From NCBI GenBank assembly GCA_902802975.1, contig CADCOF010000253.1:1-6878 (forward strand): a stretch of 6,878 nucleotides of DNA, read 5' to 3'. Positions 1-6,744 of the stretch are shown here, piece after piece; position 1 is the stretch's first letter, and the number at the start of each line of letters is the position of its first letter. The stretch is from an uncultured Ruminococcus sp. GTDB lineage: Bacteria > Bacillota > Clostridia > Oscillospirales > Acutalibacteraceae. The position numbers and the translations under genes are program-made. The notes beneath the pieces were generated by a model, which saw only the letters and a list, made by a program, of their open reading frames with translations, was not told the DNA's origin and did no database searches.

Positions 1-410
1 AATCTTCTGTAGCAGTCCCAAGCCCAACGGGGGTTGCCGGACATTTCAGCGATTGTATTTACAACTTCTTCGTTAAGACCGAGGTTGAGGATAGTATCCA
101 TCATACCGGGCATTGAAGCTCTTGCACCTGAACGAACGGATACGAGAAGCGGGTTCTCCTTATCGCCGAACTTCTTGCCTGTGATCTCTTCCATCTTAAC
201 GATGTATTCGTTGATCTGAGCCTGAATCTCTTCGTTAATCTCTCTGCCGTCCTCGTAGTACTGAGTACAAGCCTCTGTTGTGATCGTGAAGCCCTGAGGA
301 ACAGGAAGACCGATGTTTGTCATTTCTGCCAAGTTCGCACCTTTACCGCCGAGCAGCTCGCGCATATTAGCGTTGCCCTCAGAGAAAAGGTACACCCATT
401 TCTTAGCCAT
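1..410 (-). CDS. ppdK: Pyruvate, phosphate dikinase, N-terminal part (runs off the left edge)
   Basis: Only the first 136 codons lie in the window. The enzyme interconverts ATP + phosphate + pyruvate with AMP + pyrophosphate + PEP in the cytoplasm. In clostridia it commonly serves pyrophosphate-linked glycolysis or PEP regeneration. The minus-strand translation begins [20 protein letters not shown]. It carries the N-terminal nucleotide-binding-domain motif [10 protein letters not shown] (residues 21-30), then [13 protein letters not shown] (36-48) and the diagnostic [20 protein letters not shown] (90-109). Lys23 and Arg93 match the ATP-binding Lys and Arg of the well-studied Clostridium symbiosum enzyme (numbered one lower there). 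The full enzyme is about 870-880 residues, so the central phosphohistidine and C-terminal PEP domains lie beyond base 1. The start at 410 is fixed by an AGGAGG seven bases upstream. Nothing looks damaged. The gene is divergent from everything else here and probably a housekeeping neighbour unrelated to the GTPase operon. Confidence 0.97.
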   Translation of the reverse strand, partial: MAKKWVYLFSEGNANMRELLGGKGANLAEMTNIGLPVPQGFTITTEACTQYYEDGREINEEIQAQINEYIVKMEEITGKKFGDKENPLLVSVRSGARASMPGMMDTILNLGLNEEVVNTIAEMSGNPRWAWDCYRR

Positions 411-417
411 GGTAATT

Positions 418-424
418 ACCTCCT
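418..424 (-). promoter_or_regulatory. Ribosome binding site of ppdK
   Basis: On the minus strand this reads AGGAGGT, seven bases before the ATG whose first base is 410. A perfect anti-16S match at ideal spacing fits a highly expressed metabolic gene and settles the start codon. Confidence 0.9.
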
Positions 425-506
425 AAAAAAGTAAAATAAAGCGTACGGAATGCACAAAGAGCATCTATAAAGTGTTAACTCACCATGCACATCCAGCCTA
501 TAGTAC

Positions 507-535
507 ATTATAACAGAATATTGTAAAAAAATCCA
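507..535 (-). promoter_or_regulatory. Possible sigma-A promoter of ppdK
   Basis: On the minus strand a perfect TATAAT (512-507) is preceded, after 17 bases, by TGGATT (535-530), a poor -35 box. A run of T lies between them, so the spacer is AT-rich. It would start RNA near 500, giving a leader of about 90 nt before the ppdK ATG. The -10 box is convincing and the -35 is weak, so this is a candidate only. Confidence 0.45.
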
Positions 536-744
536 GTGTTTTATGAAAAAACTCCAAAAAACTTTTATGGTTATGTGACAACGGAGGCTGATTCAGTAAA
601 TGTAATACAGATTTTGCCAAAACCAAATTTTATAGTAGATGACATGGTAGTTGGCAGTTATTGCTGAGTGTGGAGTGCTGAACGCAGAACTTGAGCTTTG
701 AGGACAGTGTACGTTACAAATTACACATTTCAATTGAAAAGGTA
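536..744. other. Intergenic stretch with no recognisable gene
   Basis: The space between the ppdK promoter and the promoter at 745 shows no open frame with a ribosome binding site. The longest ATG-started frame from 543 is 11 codons. No tRNA, terminator or convincing inverted repeat was seen. It may hold operator sites for the two divergent transcripts, but I cannot point to one. Confidence 0.5.
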
Positions 745-773
745 TTGACTTTTTTGTGGAAAAATTGTATAAT
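745..773 (+). promoter_or_regulatory. Sigma-A promoter of the small gene at 947
   Basis: TTGACT (745-750), a spacer of exactly 17 bases, then a perfect TATAAT (768-773). This is nearly the consensus housekeeping promoter. RNA should start near 780, leaving about 165 nt of leader before the ATG at 947, which is long for a 72-codon gene. Confidence 0.8.
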
Positions 774-930
774 GATTGTAATGTGGTTCTATGTATAAAG
801 CATGTTGAATATATATTGATTTTAGTGAATCTTTATGCGTATAGCGTTGGCGGCTTTGTATTCTGTACCATATTGTTTTGCTGCATTGCGCCATTAATTG
901 GTGTGCAAATGGGGACTCGTACTATTTGGC

Positions 931-937
931 AAGGGGG
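931..937 (+). promoter_or_regulatory. Ribosome binding site of the small gene
   Basis: AAGGGGG ends nine bases before the ATG at 947. It is a G-rich but reasonable Shine-Dalgarno sequence. It favours ATG 947 over an in-frame TTG at 878, which has nothing comparable upstream. Confidence 0.65.
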
Positions 938-946
938 TTGTTTATT

Positions 947-1165
947 ATGAACGAGTTAATACTTTCAGTAAAGACCGAAACACTTCTCGATCAGACGTGG
1001 CAGCTGCTTACTAATGACGGAGATAATGTCGATGAGGTCATGAAAATCTATAATAAGCTCGGGCGGTGTTGGAATTCAATCAAGAAATGCACATCGGAGT
1101 CAGATTACATGGCTATCTGGACAACAATTATGGAGTGTGAAGAGTCGATACTGAAATTTGCATAG
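947..1165 (+). CDS. Hypothetical 72-residue acidic protein, family not recognised
   Basis: I do not recognise this protein. It begins MNELILSVKTETLLDQTWQL and ends MECEESILKFA. It is acidic and looks mainly helical, with three tryptophans (18, 42, 59) and three cysteines (41, 48, 64). The cysteines form no CxxC pair, so a metal site is not evident. There is no signal peptide or membrane segment, so it should be cytoplasmic. Support for it being real comes from the near-consensus promoter at 745-773, the Shine-Dalgarno at 931-937, a clean ATG, and a terminator 45 bases after the stop codon. Together these make a complete single-gene transcription unit. The ATG overlaps by four bases (ATGA) the stop of an upstream frame judged spurious. 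The gene has its own promoter and terminator, so it is probably not part of the GTPase operon downstream. A role as a small regulator or accessory factor cannot be excluded. Confidence 0.7.
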   Translation: MNELILSVKTETLLDQTWQLLTNDGDNVDEVMKIYNKLGRCWNSIKKCTSESDYMAIWTTIMECEESILKFA

Positions 1166-1209
1166 TTTGTTTCTCAAATCACGCTTTTTTATATAAACTC
1201 CTTTCAACA

Positions 1210-1250
1210 AAAAGACAGCCGCCTTGATTACTGGTGGGCTGTCTTTTGTT
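1210..1250 (+). terminator. Intrinsic terminator of the small gene
   Basis: A perfect 11-bp stem, AAAAGACAGCC (1210-1220) with GGCTGTCTTTT (1237-1247), encloses a 16-base loop. The T-rich end TTTTGTTT follows (1244-1251). The A-rich left base of the stem gives T's on the other strand too, so it could also work in reverse, though no convergent gene is nearby. Confidence 0.88.
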
Positions 1251-1252
1251 TA

Positions 1253-1332
1253 ACCTGACGGGCATAAGTCCTTCGACGGGAAGCTTGGCATAGGCGTTGG
1301 GAGTGTAATCGGAGACGCGATTTTACCGAGAG
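1253..1332. repeat. Possible interspersed repeat or gene remnant, GC-rich
   Basis: Bases 1251-1320 are about 56% GC (39 of 70), while 1381-1440 are about 13%. The block contains GACGGG twice (1257-1262, 1275-1280) and GGCATA twice (1261-1266, 1287-1292). On the minus strand one frame stays open through it and reads SDYTPNAYAKLPVEGLMPVR, with no start codon or ribosome binding site. It abuts the terminator and has no promoter. A repeated intergenic element or the tail of a decayed gene fits best. Calling it a repeat is inference, since only one copy is visible here. Confidence 0.35.
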
Positions 1333-1339
1333 TATTAAT

Positions 1340-1510
1340 AACGCATTTGCATTACATGTTGAATTTCGTAATTTGAATTTTTAATTAATAAATATTGGAA
1401 GATAACTACATTTAATTTATAAAAAATAAACAAATTTTGGCACTAATTTTTGTTATCTAATCAAATTGCACGAAAAATCCGTTAACAATTTGGCACATAA
1501 ATGAAAAGTT
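1340..1510. other. AT-rich upstream region of the GTPase operon with repeated CAATTTGGCAC-like motif
   Basis: No gene is visible. The stretch is strongly AT-rich with long A and T runs, typical of curved upstream promoter DNA. Three related words occur on the same strand: CAAATTTTGGCAC (1431-1443), CAAATTGCAC (1462-1471) and CAATTTGGCAC (1486-1496). They lie 30 to 95 bases upstream of the operon's -35 box, a suitable place for a regulator to bind. Whether they are sites is unproven. Confidence 0.35.
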
Positions 1511-1539
1511 TATGAAATTGGTATATTGAATTTTTCATA
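1511..1539. promoter_or_regulatory. Candidate operator: inverted repeat across the -35 box
   Basis: TATGAAA (1511-1517) and TTTCATA (1533-1539) form a perfect 7-bp inverted repeat with a 15-base spacer. The -35 box (1526-1531) lies between the arms. A dimeric repressor bound here would block RNA polymerase. In AT-rich DNA a 7-bp inverted repeat can arise by chance, so confidence is modest. Confidence 0.35.
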
Positions 1540-1554
1540 TAAATATGGTACAAT
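1526..1554 (+). promoter_or_regulatory. Extended -10 promoter of the GTPase operon
   Basis: TTGAAT (1526-1531), a 17-base spacer, then TACAAT (1549-1554), preceded by TGG (1546-1548), which supplies the extended -10 TGn element. RNA should begin near 1561, so the first gene has a leader of about 218 nt. No other promoter of this quality was seen before 1779, and none is needed for the second gene. Confidence 0.72.
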
Positions 1555-1560
1555 TAGTAA

Positions 1561-1778
1561 TGAATTTCGGATCTTTTTACGAACTGCTGATATCGACTGC
1601 TATGACGATTCGTTCTGTTTTGTTTTAGAGTCATTCGGTCGTTATTTTACCATAATTGTAAATTCGCCTTCCGGCATGTTCAGCGCAGTTATTTGCGCAT
1701 TCGTAATATCCGTAAATGCGGCGTGCTGCCGTAAAAAAAATTAACAATGTACAGCTAGTGAAAGGATGATTAAATCAG
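1561..1778 (+). other. Long 5' leader of the GTPase operon with alternative hairpins
   Basis: The untranslated stretch holds three short stems. H1 is GCGCA 1683-1687 with TGCGC 1694-1698. H2 is CGCATT 1696-1701 with AATGCG 1715-1720. H3 is CGGC 1719-1722 with GCCG 1728-1731. H2 shares bases with both H1 and H3, so either H1+H3 or H2 can form, as in switching leaders. H3 is followed by A's rather than U's, so it is not a terminator. No riboswitch class was recognised. A three-codon frame (ATG TAC AGC TAG, 1748-1759) lies just before the ribosome binding site and has no evident importance. Confidence 0.4.
1761..1766 (+). promoter_or_regulatory. Ribosome binding site of the GTPase gene
   Basis: AAAGGA, followed by TG, lies 12 bases before ATG 1779. 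The sequence is fair and the spacing is longer than ideal, so initiation may be moderate. No better start is available: the zinc-binding CxxC begins at residue 8, and upstream in the same frame there is no plausible start with a binding site. Confidence 0.6.
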
Positions 1779-3491
1779 ATGAGCTACTACAAAATTAAAT
1801 GCGTTTACTGCCTGGAAAGTATACCTTCATATAATGTAGTGTATAGACTAAACGCCAACGATTTGGAATTTGGTTATACCGAAAGAGACAGCGATGATTA
1901 TGATGTCGGCGATGACAACCTTGTTGGAAACGCAATGACAGGTATGGGCGGCGGCAACGATATGTTCAGTTCCGGTTCCGATTCAAGCTCGAACTCCCAG
2001 TTCGTTAACGGAGCAGACCTTCAGAAGCACGCCGAGGCTGTCAAAGTCATAAATGCTGCGGGATTGAAGCTGCCAAAGTACGTTGGCGATCAGGAGAACA
2101 TAGAAAAAGGCGCGTTAGCTATGGGCTACGAGGTCAAGGGTCTTAAGATCGGTAACAAATTGTATGACGGCAAAATTTTGAAAAGGTACTGCCCGTTCTG
2201 CCATAAGCGTCTTCTTGCAGAGTCCGGAACAATTCCGGTATTTACAGTTGCTATGATCGGCAACTCGACAGCCGGAAAGACTGTATTCCTTACAATGCAG
2301 GCTTATGAGTATATTCACGGCAATTACGATACAAACGTTCACAAAGGTAAGATCATCGTTAACTGGATCGATTCTCATCTCGATGCAAACGAGACGGACG
2401 TTATTTATCAGACAGCGGCGAAGTTCGCAGATACAGGCGAATTCCCGTCAACAACACAGGTAATCCCGCCGCCGCACTGCCTTAAAGTCAGCTATCGTCC
2501 CGTTGAAGGCGGTAAAGTGGGCGACGAGAACACAACAACGTGCATTATGTGTTTCCGCGATGCTATCGGCGAGTTGTTCACACAGACCGGTGAGCAGACA
2601 AGCAGTGAGAACTATCAGCGTACAGTTCAGATTTGCCAGAGAGTTGACGGACTTATGGTACTTAATGATCCGTTCGCACTCACATATGTAAGAAAGCAGC
2701 TTCCTGATGTTGTTGGACGTTCGAGAGATATGACGGCTCAGGTAGCAATGTCCGCGACGGTTCAGAAGATATTCAGTCTTATTGCGGAGAATGCTGCAGT
2801 CAAGAAGCCCACAGTATGCCTTATGACGAAGAGTGACGAGCTTGTGACATACGGTGAAAAGCTGGGCATTAACCCGAACAGCCCCGTTGTTGCGCGCAAT
2901 TTCAATGTTAAGTATTTCTCCGGAATCCAGGGCAGAAACTGGGCGAAGGATGTATATAACAGACTTCTCATGAATACAAGAAGTGTTCTGCAGAAACTCG
3001 ATCAGGGCGGTAACTGGATGAGTACGATCGATCAGTTCTTCTCAAGTGCTGCTCATATTCCGGTATCGTCTGTTGGTTCGGATGTAAGAATTCTCGATAT
3101 TGATGTTCGCACAAACGGCGGAGTCAGAAAAGTAAAGAGAATTGTTACCATAAAGCAGTATGAGGATTATTTAAACGCAAAGAACGACGAAGAGCGTTTC
3201 AAACTCGCAAAGTCGATTATTTCTTCACCTGTTCCCGCAGAGGACGTTAATCCGAGATTCCTCGAGCTTCCCTTGCTTACCTTCCTTATGAAATTCGATA
3301 TGCTCCCTGCAATGTATGACGAGACATACAATGTTCAGCCGGACGCCAACTATGACATTTGGTTCAATAGCTGTTCAATGCAGTTTAGTGAAAAGGAAGG
3401 GGCTATCACGTCAGATAAGCCTGTATACGTTGAGAAGGTTAAGAAGCCGAGTGTATTCAGCAGGTTGTTTGGTGGTGGGTCTAAGAAATGA
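1779..3491 (+). CDS. Zinc-ribbon TRAFAC-type GTPase, DO-GTPase2-like (predicted conflict system)
   Basis: A 570-residue soluble GTPase. Seen: a CxxC at residues 8-11 and CPFCH at 138-142, together able to form one zinc ribbon. Between them is a low-complexity acidic/Gly/Ser stretch (about 36-75). The P-loop GNSTAGKT (161-168) follows strand FTVAMI. A Thr pair at 225-226 is a plausible switch I threonine. DAIGE (261-265) is the DxxG switch II motif, TKSD (350-353) stands for NKxD, and SSVG (430-433) fits the G5 loop. All five GTPase motifs are therefore present and it should bind and hydrolyse GTP. The C-terminus is a basic tail, SRLFGGGSKK. Known: zinc ribbon followed by a TRAFAC GTPase matches my recollection of the DO-GTPase2 family, named from predicted immune systems; no search was run. 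The stop overlaps the next start (ATGA), so the two proteins are made together. Other GTPases of the TRAFAC class are the main alternative. No membrane segments are seen. Confidence 0.82.
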   Translation: MSYYKIKCVYCLESIPSYNVVYRLNANDLEFGYTERDSDDYDVGDDNLVGNAMTGMGGGNDMFSSGSDSSSNSQFVNGADLQKHAEAVKVINAAGLKLPKYVGDQENIEKGALAMGYEVKGLKIGNKLYDGKILKRYCPFCHKRLLAESGTIPVFTVAMIGNSTAGKTVFLTMQAYEYIHGNYDTNVHKGKIIVNWIDSHLDANETDVIYQTAAKFADTGEFPSTTQVIPPPHCLKVSYRPVEGGKVGDENTTTCIMCFRDAIGELFTQTGEQTSSENYQRTVQICQRVDGLMVLNDPFALTYVRKQLPDVVGRSRDMTAQVAMSATVQKIFSLIAENAAVKKPTVCLMTKSDELVTYGEKLGINPNSPVVARNFNVKYFSGIQGRNWAKDVYNRLLMNTRSVLQKLDQGGNWMSTIDQFFSSAAHIPVSSVGSDVRILDIDVRTNGGVRKVKRIVTIKQYEDYLNAKNDEERFKLAKSIISSPVPAEDVNPRFLELPLLTFLMKFDMLPAMYDETYNVQPDANYDIWFNSCSMQFSEKEGAITSDKPVYVEKVKKPSVFSRLFGGGSKK

Positions 3492-6400
3492 TCGGTCAGC
3501 ACCTGATACTGCGCTGCGCCAAAGGCTGCTATGACAGCACGGCGGCAGCCGGATTGAAAACGGCGGCGGTTTCTGATAATGTCAGCGCATTTCCAAATCC
3601 TCGTCAGCAGGAATTAAATAAAGTAATATCCGAGCACGCAGCATTCCCCGATCTCTCGGCTAAAACCGGGTCGGGGGAGAACCGCGGCGTACTCCGTTTA
3701 TTTGAATACAGAGGCGTTCTTATGGCTATGAGAACGTTTCGTGTACATGATCTGTGTGACACAACGGGCAGCGTTTCGTTTACTCACACATACATGATCG
3801 CAGACGACGAAAACAGCGAGGACAGGAAGTATGTTCTTGCACACCCAATCAGCCTTGCAACGCTTAAATGCTTTGATGATTACAAAAAAGTTTCGGAAAG
3901 AACCGAGGGCGGACTCAACAGCGGCAATCCCATAACTGTTAACACCGCAGTAAAAATGCCCGACAAGGATCTGGCTCGCTTTGATACAAAGATATTTAAG
4001 AAATGCGGCTTTGACAGAGAGACTTTTGCGCTTATGGTGTCTGCGATATGTCATCATGTTTCCACAAAGGGCTGGATAGGGCTTGTTACGCCTAATATCA
4101 CACCCGAAACGTGGAACGAAACAGGCGGCAGTGCCGATGGCGAAATGCTGCTTGCAGGTTTCTATTCGCTGCTTCCCGATTGTATTACAAGATTCCTTAA
4201 TGCTGTTTCCTATTGGGATCAGAACCCCTCTGATGATTTTGTAAAGGATTATCATTTGAGAATTTTGTCGGGCAAGTACACCGATGGTTTGATTGATAAA
4301 GATATTTCGTATATCAATCTTAAAGAAAAGAAAACAAACACAGAGGTTTCCGCCGGTAATTTCGGCAGATTCCTTTGGGATATAAAAAATAAGCCGGACG
4401 AAGTAGAGAAATTCCACAACTACATAACGGCTGCGTTTGGCAAGCGCGTTGACAAGATTGCAAAAATGCCGATCATTATGGACGCGCTGACAGACCTTTA
4501 TAAATTTACAGAGGGTGACCCGATAGACGAGCAGGCTGCATTGGCGGCATTTCTGCAGTCGATAGGCACGTCGATTCCTCTCTTCCCCGCAATATATAAA
4601 GGTGTGTCGATGCTCGTTGTTTCTGTGAAGGACAGCGAGGAAGCATTCTCCGATAAGCTGGAGAATGTGATAACAACACTGCTTAAGAACCCCGATACAA
4701 GGAAAATGAAAACTTGCTATGACAAGTTTATTACGCTTGTTATGCGCAGTGTGACATTGGGTACGGCTAAGGACAAGACTATTCAGATGATCGTGGAGCA
4801 GATCGGCGACCGCGATGTTGACGAGTACCGCGACCAGTTTATCGCTTTGGTCGATGAGATTAAGAAGGATGAAAAGGCGAAGCCGTCGTATTCCATGATA
4901 TGCTTGTTGATGGACGTGCAGGATATCCCGCTGCTCAAAGATAAGCATGAAGACATAAAAGCTATTATCACAAGGTCTTATAACAATGCTTTCGAGCAAA
5001 AAGACTTTGATCTCTGCGCGAAAATGACGGTTCGTCAGCTGCATAAGGACGCACCGCCCGAAAATGTGGAGGATATCTGCAAGCGTGTTATTCATCTTTC
5101 CGATTTCTGTTCACCGGAGACCTGCACCGAGTTGGCGCATGCTATCGGCGAGCAGATGGATCGTTTTGGTGAGCATGGCGAGACTATTGTTGCAATGGGC
5201 AAGGCAATTTTCGGCTTAGAAACAGAGTGCGAGCTTGCAGCTTATCCTGACTATTTCCCGCTTTTTATGAAGGTACTTCGTCACGGACTTGTCTGCGATA
5301 AAGAGTATATTGAAAATGTATGGACAAAGCAGTATATCTGGGTTGTTCAGAATACAAACGGCGAGGAGTATTTGTTCCCGGAGGAATTTATTGGAGATCC
5401 TCTTCAGGAATCATTCTCCGATGCGATGTACCTGCTTGAAATAGCGAGACTGAATGCCGGTGTCGGCTATATTTCCACATGGGACGTTATAGAAGCGGTA
5501 GTCGGTGGTTTGTACGCAGATTACCCTGAAAAAGCGTACCTGAATATTCAGTCCATTCTCGACAGCAACACGCCCGAAGCAAAAACAGAGCTTTTGAGCG
5601 AGGTTGTAGGAACGGTTCGTATGTATGGGTTGTTCCTTGCTTTATTCAGTCCAACGGACGGCAAGGCGGATTATCTGCTTGACTTTATTATGCAGGACGT
5701 CAACGCGTTTGATATGCTGATATTGGCTGCAGAGAGTGAGGGCTTTGTTGGAAAGCTGCCGCAGGCATATGTGTACGTATGGACATGTGTATATTCTGCA
5801 TTTGCAGACACGATGCTTGAGAGTTGCTGGCTGGGTATTCTCGACACTGAAAGCAAGGTAATTGAAAAGCCATACTATGCCGAGATTATGTCAACTTTCT
5901 CTGATTACTTTAAGATTGTATTCGACGATGCCGCAAAGATACCGGAGATAAGAGAAGATTATATCGCTCTTATGTTCAGAGGTATTTGTGATTACGGCTG
6001 GGAGAAGTCACTTGGGCTGAATGAACAGCAGTCCGATCTTATCGAGATGTGTTATATGATCGATAACGGCACGCCTGAGGACAGCATAAACTATTTCTAT
6101 GAGGCACTTAACAACTTTATTGTGACAGGCAGAACGGGCGAGGGAAGAGCCGAAAATATCTTCCTTTGCGCAAAGCGTATCAACAGATATCTGAATAATC
6201 ACAGACGTAAGATCACAGATGACAATGCGGCGATAAGCAAGGAGCGCATCACGCTGATGGCACTTGCAAGAATGTACGGGCAGCATCACGATGAATCCAA
6301 TTGTCTGTTCTATTTGAAGGGTATTTGTGAAGGTGATGATCACTGGATAGCGTCACTGTATGTTATGCATGCGCTGAAGTATCTTTACGCGCTGGAGCCT

Positions 6401-6670
6401 GACGAAGAGTGTTATTACATAAAAGATTTCCTTGACACACTTAGGAAGATCATAATCAGTTCGACTGCAGCCGGCAGAAACACACTTATCTCGCCGGAGT
6501 CGCAGGCAATATATCACGGATACATTCAGCCTCATCTGTATGAAGATCAGCAGAAGCCGTTGTTTACGGCGGCAAGAGGCACCGGAAACCAAGACCTCGT
6601 TGCAATGTTCACTGTCAACGCTACGAAGGAGCGTCCGAGAGCCGGTTTCTTCGGCAGAAGAAAAAAATAG
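3488..6670 (+). CDS. GTPase-associated protein 1 (GAP1)-like large partner
   Basis: A 1060-residue protein starting inside the stop codon of the GTPase gene, with no strong Shine-Dalgarno (only GGTGGTGGG about eight bases upstream), so it is probably translated by coupling. The first 260 residues resemble the GAP1 N-terminal domain. The signs are a strand-rich opening HLILRCAKG, then GLKTAAVSDNV (22-32), RLFEYRG (70-76), FTHTYMI (98-104), AHP (118-120), and a later LLPDCITRFLNAVSYWD (228-244). Residues from about 300 to 1040 look almost wholly helical, fitting the GAP1 middle and C-terminal regions; I see no sharp repeat unit. There are no membrane segments, signal peptide or catalytic motif. 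It ends in a basic tail, RAGFFGRRKK, like that of the GTPase. 'GAP1' here means GTPase-associated, not GTPase-activating. Likely role, by inference: scaffold or effector that senses the GTPase state in a conflict system. The family call is from memory of motif style and from gene pairing; a more divergent, unnamed helical protein is possible. Confidence 0.72.
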   Translation: MIGQHLILRCAKGCYDSTAAAGLKTAAVSDNVSAFPNPRQQELNKVISEHAAFPDLSAKTGSGENRGVLRLFEYRGVLMAMRTFRVHDLCDTTGSVSFTHTYMIADDENSEDRKYVLAHPISLATLKCFDDYKKVSERTEGGLNSGNPITVNTAVKMPDKDLARFDTKIFKKCGFDRETFALMVSAICHHVSTKGWIGLVTPNITPETWNETGGSADGEMLLAGFYSLLPDCITRFLNAVSYWDQNPSDDFVKDYHLRILSGKYTDGLIDKDISYINLKEKKTNTEVSAGNFGRFLWDIKNKPDEVEKFHNYITAAFGKRVDKIAKMPIIMDALTDLYKFTEGDPIDEQAALAAFLQSIGTSIPLFPAIYKGVSMLVVSVKDSEEAFSDKLENVITTLLKNPDTRKMKTCYDKFITLVMRSVTLGTAKDKTIQMIVEQIGDRDVDEYRDQFIALVDEIKKDEKAKPSYSMICLLMDVQDIPLLKDKHEDIKAIITRSYNNAFEQKDFDLCAKMTVRQLHKDAPPENVEDICKRVIHLSDFCSPETCTELAHAIGEQMDRFGEHGETIVAMGKAIFGLETECELAAYPDYFPLFMKVLRHGLVCDKEYIENVWTKQYIWVVQNTNGEEYLFPEEFIGDPLQESFSDAMYLLEIARLNAGVGYISTWDVIEAVVGGLYADYPEKAYLNIQSILDSNTPEAKTELLSEVVGTVRMYGLFLALFSPTDGKADYLLDFIMQDVNAFDMLILAAESEGFVGKLPQAYVYVWTCVYSAFADTMLESCWLGILDTESKVIEKPYYAEIMSTFSDYFKIVFDDAAKIPEIREDYIALMFRGICDYGWEKSLGLNEQQSDLIEMCYMIDNGTPEDSINYFYEALNNFIVTGRTGEGRAENIFLCAKRINRYLNNHRRKITDDNAAISKERITLMALARMYGQHHDESNCLFYLKGICEGDDHWIASLYVMHALKYLYALEPDEECYYIKDFLDTLRKIIISSTAAGRNTLISPESQAIYHGYIQPHLYEDQQKPLFTAARGTGNQDLVAMFTVNATKERPRAGFFGRRKK

Positions 6671-6675
6671 CGGGC

Positions 6676-6713
6676 GGCGGGCAATACGGCGGGCAAGTGC
6701 CCGCAGGCAATAC
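6676..6713 (+). repeat. Small GC-rich repeat and hairpin just after the operon
   Basis: GGCGGGCA occurs at 6676-6683 and 6688-6695, and GGCAATAC at 6680-6687 and 6706-6713. GCGGGC (6689-6694) pairs with GCCCGC (6699-6704) around a four-base AAGT loop. It begins six bases after the stop codon and lacks a U tract, so it may protect the 3' end of the message rather than terminate it. Confidence 0.5.
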
Positions 6714-6744
6714 TCGCACAGACTCTATATAATCAATAAACTAT

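Noticed and set aside
878..946. N-terminal extension of the small gene from TTG 878
   Set aside because: There is no Shine-Dalgarno before 878, while ATG 947 has AAGGGGG at good spacing. The added residues look like translated leader.
756..950. A frame with hydrophobic, membrane-like content whose stop overlaps ATG 947 by four bases
   Set aside because: Its GTG start lies between the -35 and -10 boxes, upstream of the expected RNA start, and the in-frame GTG at 783 has no Shine-Dalgarno. T-rich leader DNA translates as hydrophobic residues by default. A leader peptide cannot be wholly excluded.
1436..1500. TTGGCAC words suggesting sigma-54 promoters
   Set aside because: The GC of the -12 element is not found at the fixed distance from the GG in either copy.
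1526..1744. A 72-codon frame before the GTPase gene
   Set aside because: Its TTG start is the -35 box of the operon promoter, so it would not be transcribed from its own start. The only internal ATG (1676) has no ribosome binding site.
3698..5095. A 465-codon open frame on the minus strand inside the large partner gene
   Set aside because: It is antisense to a longer well-supported gene. It has Cys/His/Arg-rich composition without any domain, and no ribosome binding site or promoter. It is a shadow created by codon bias of the true gene.
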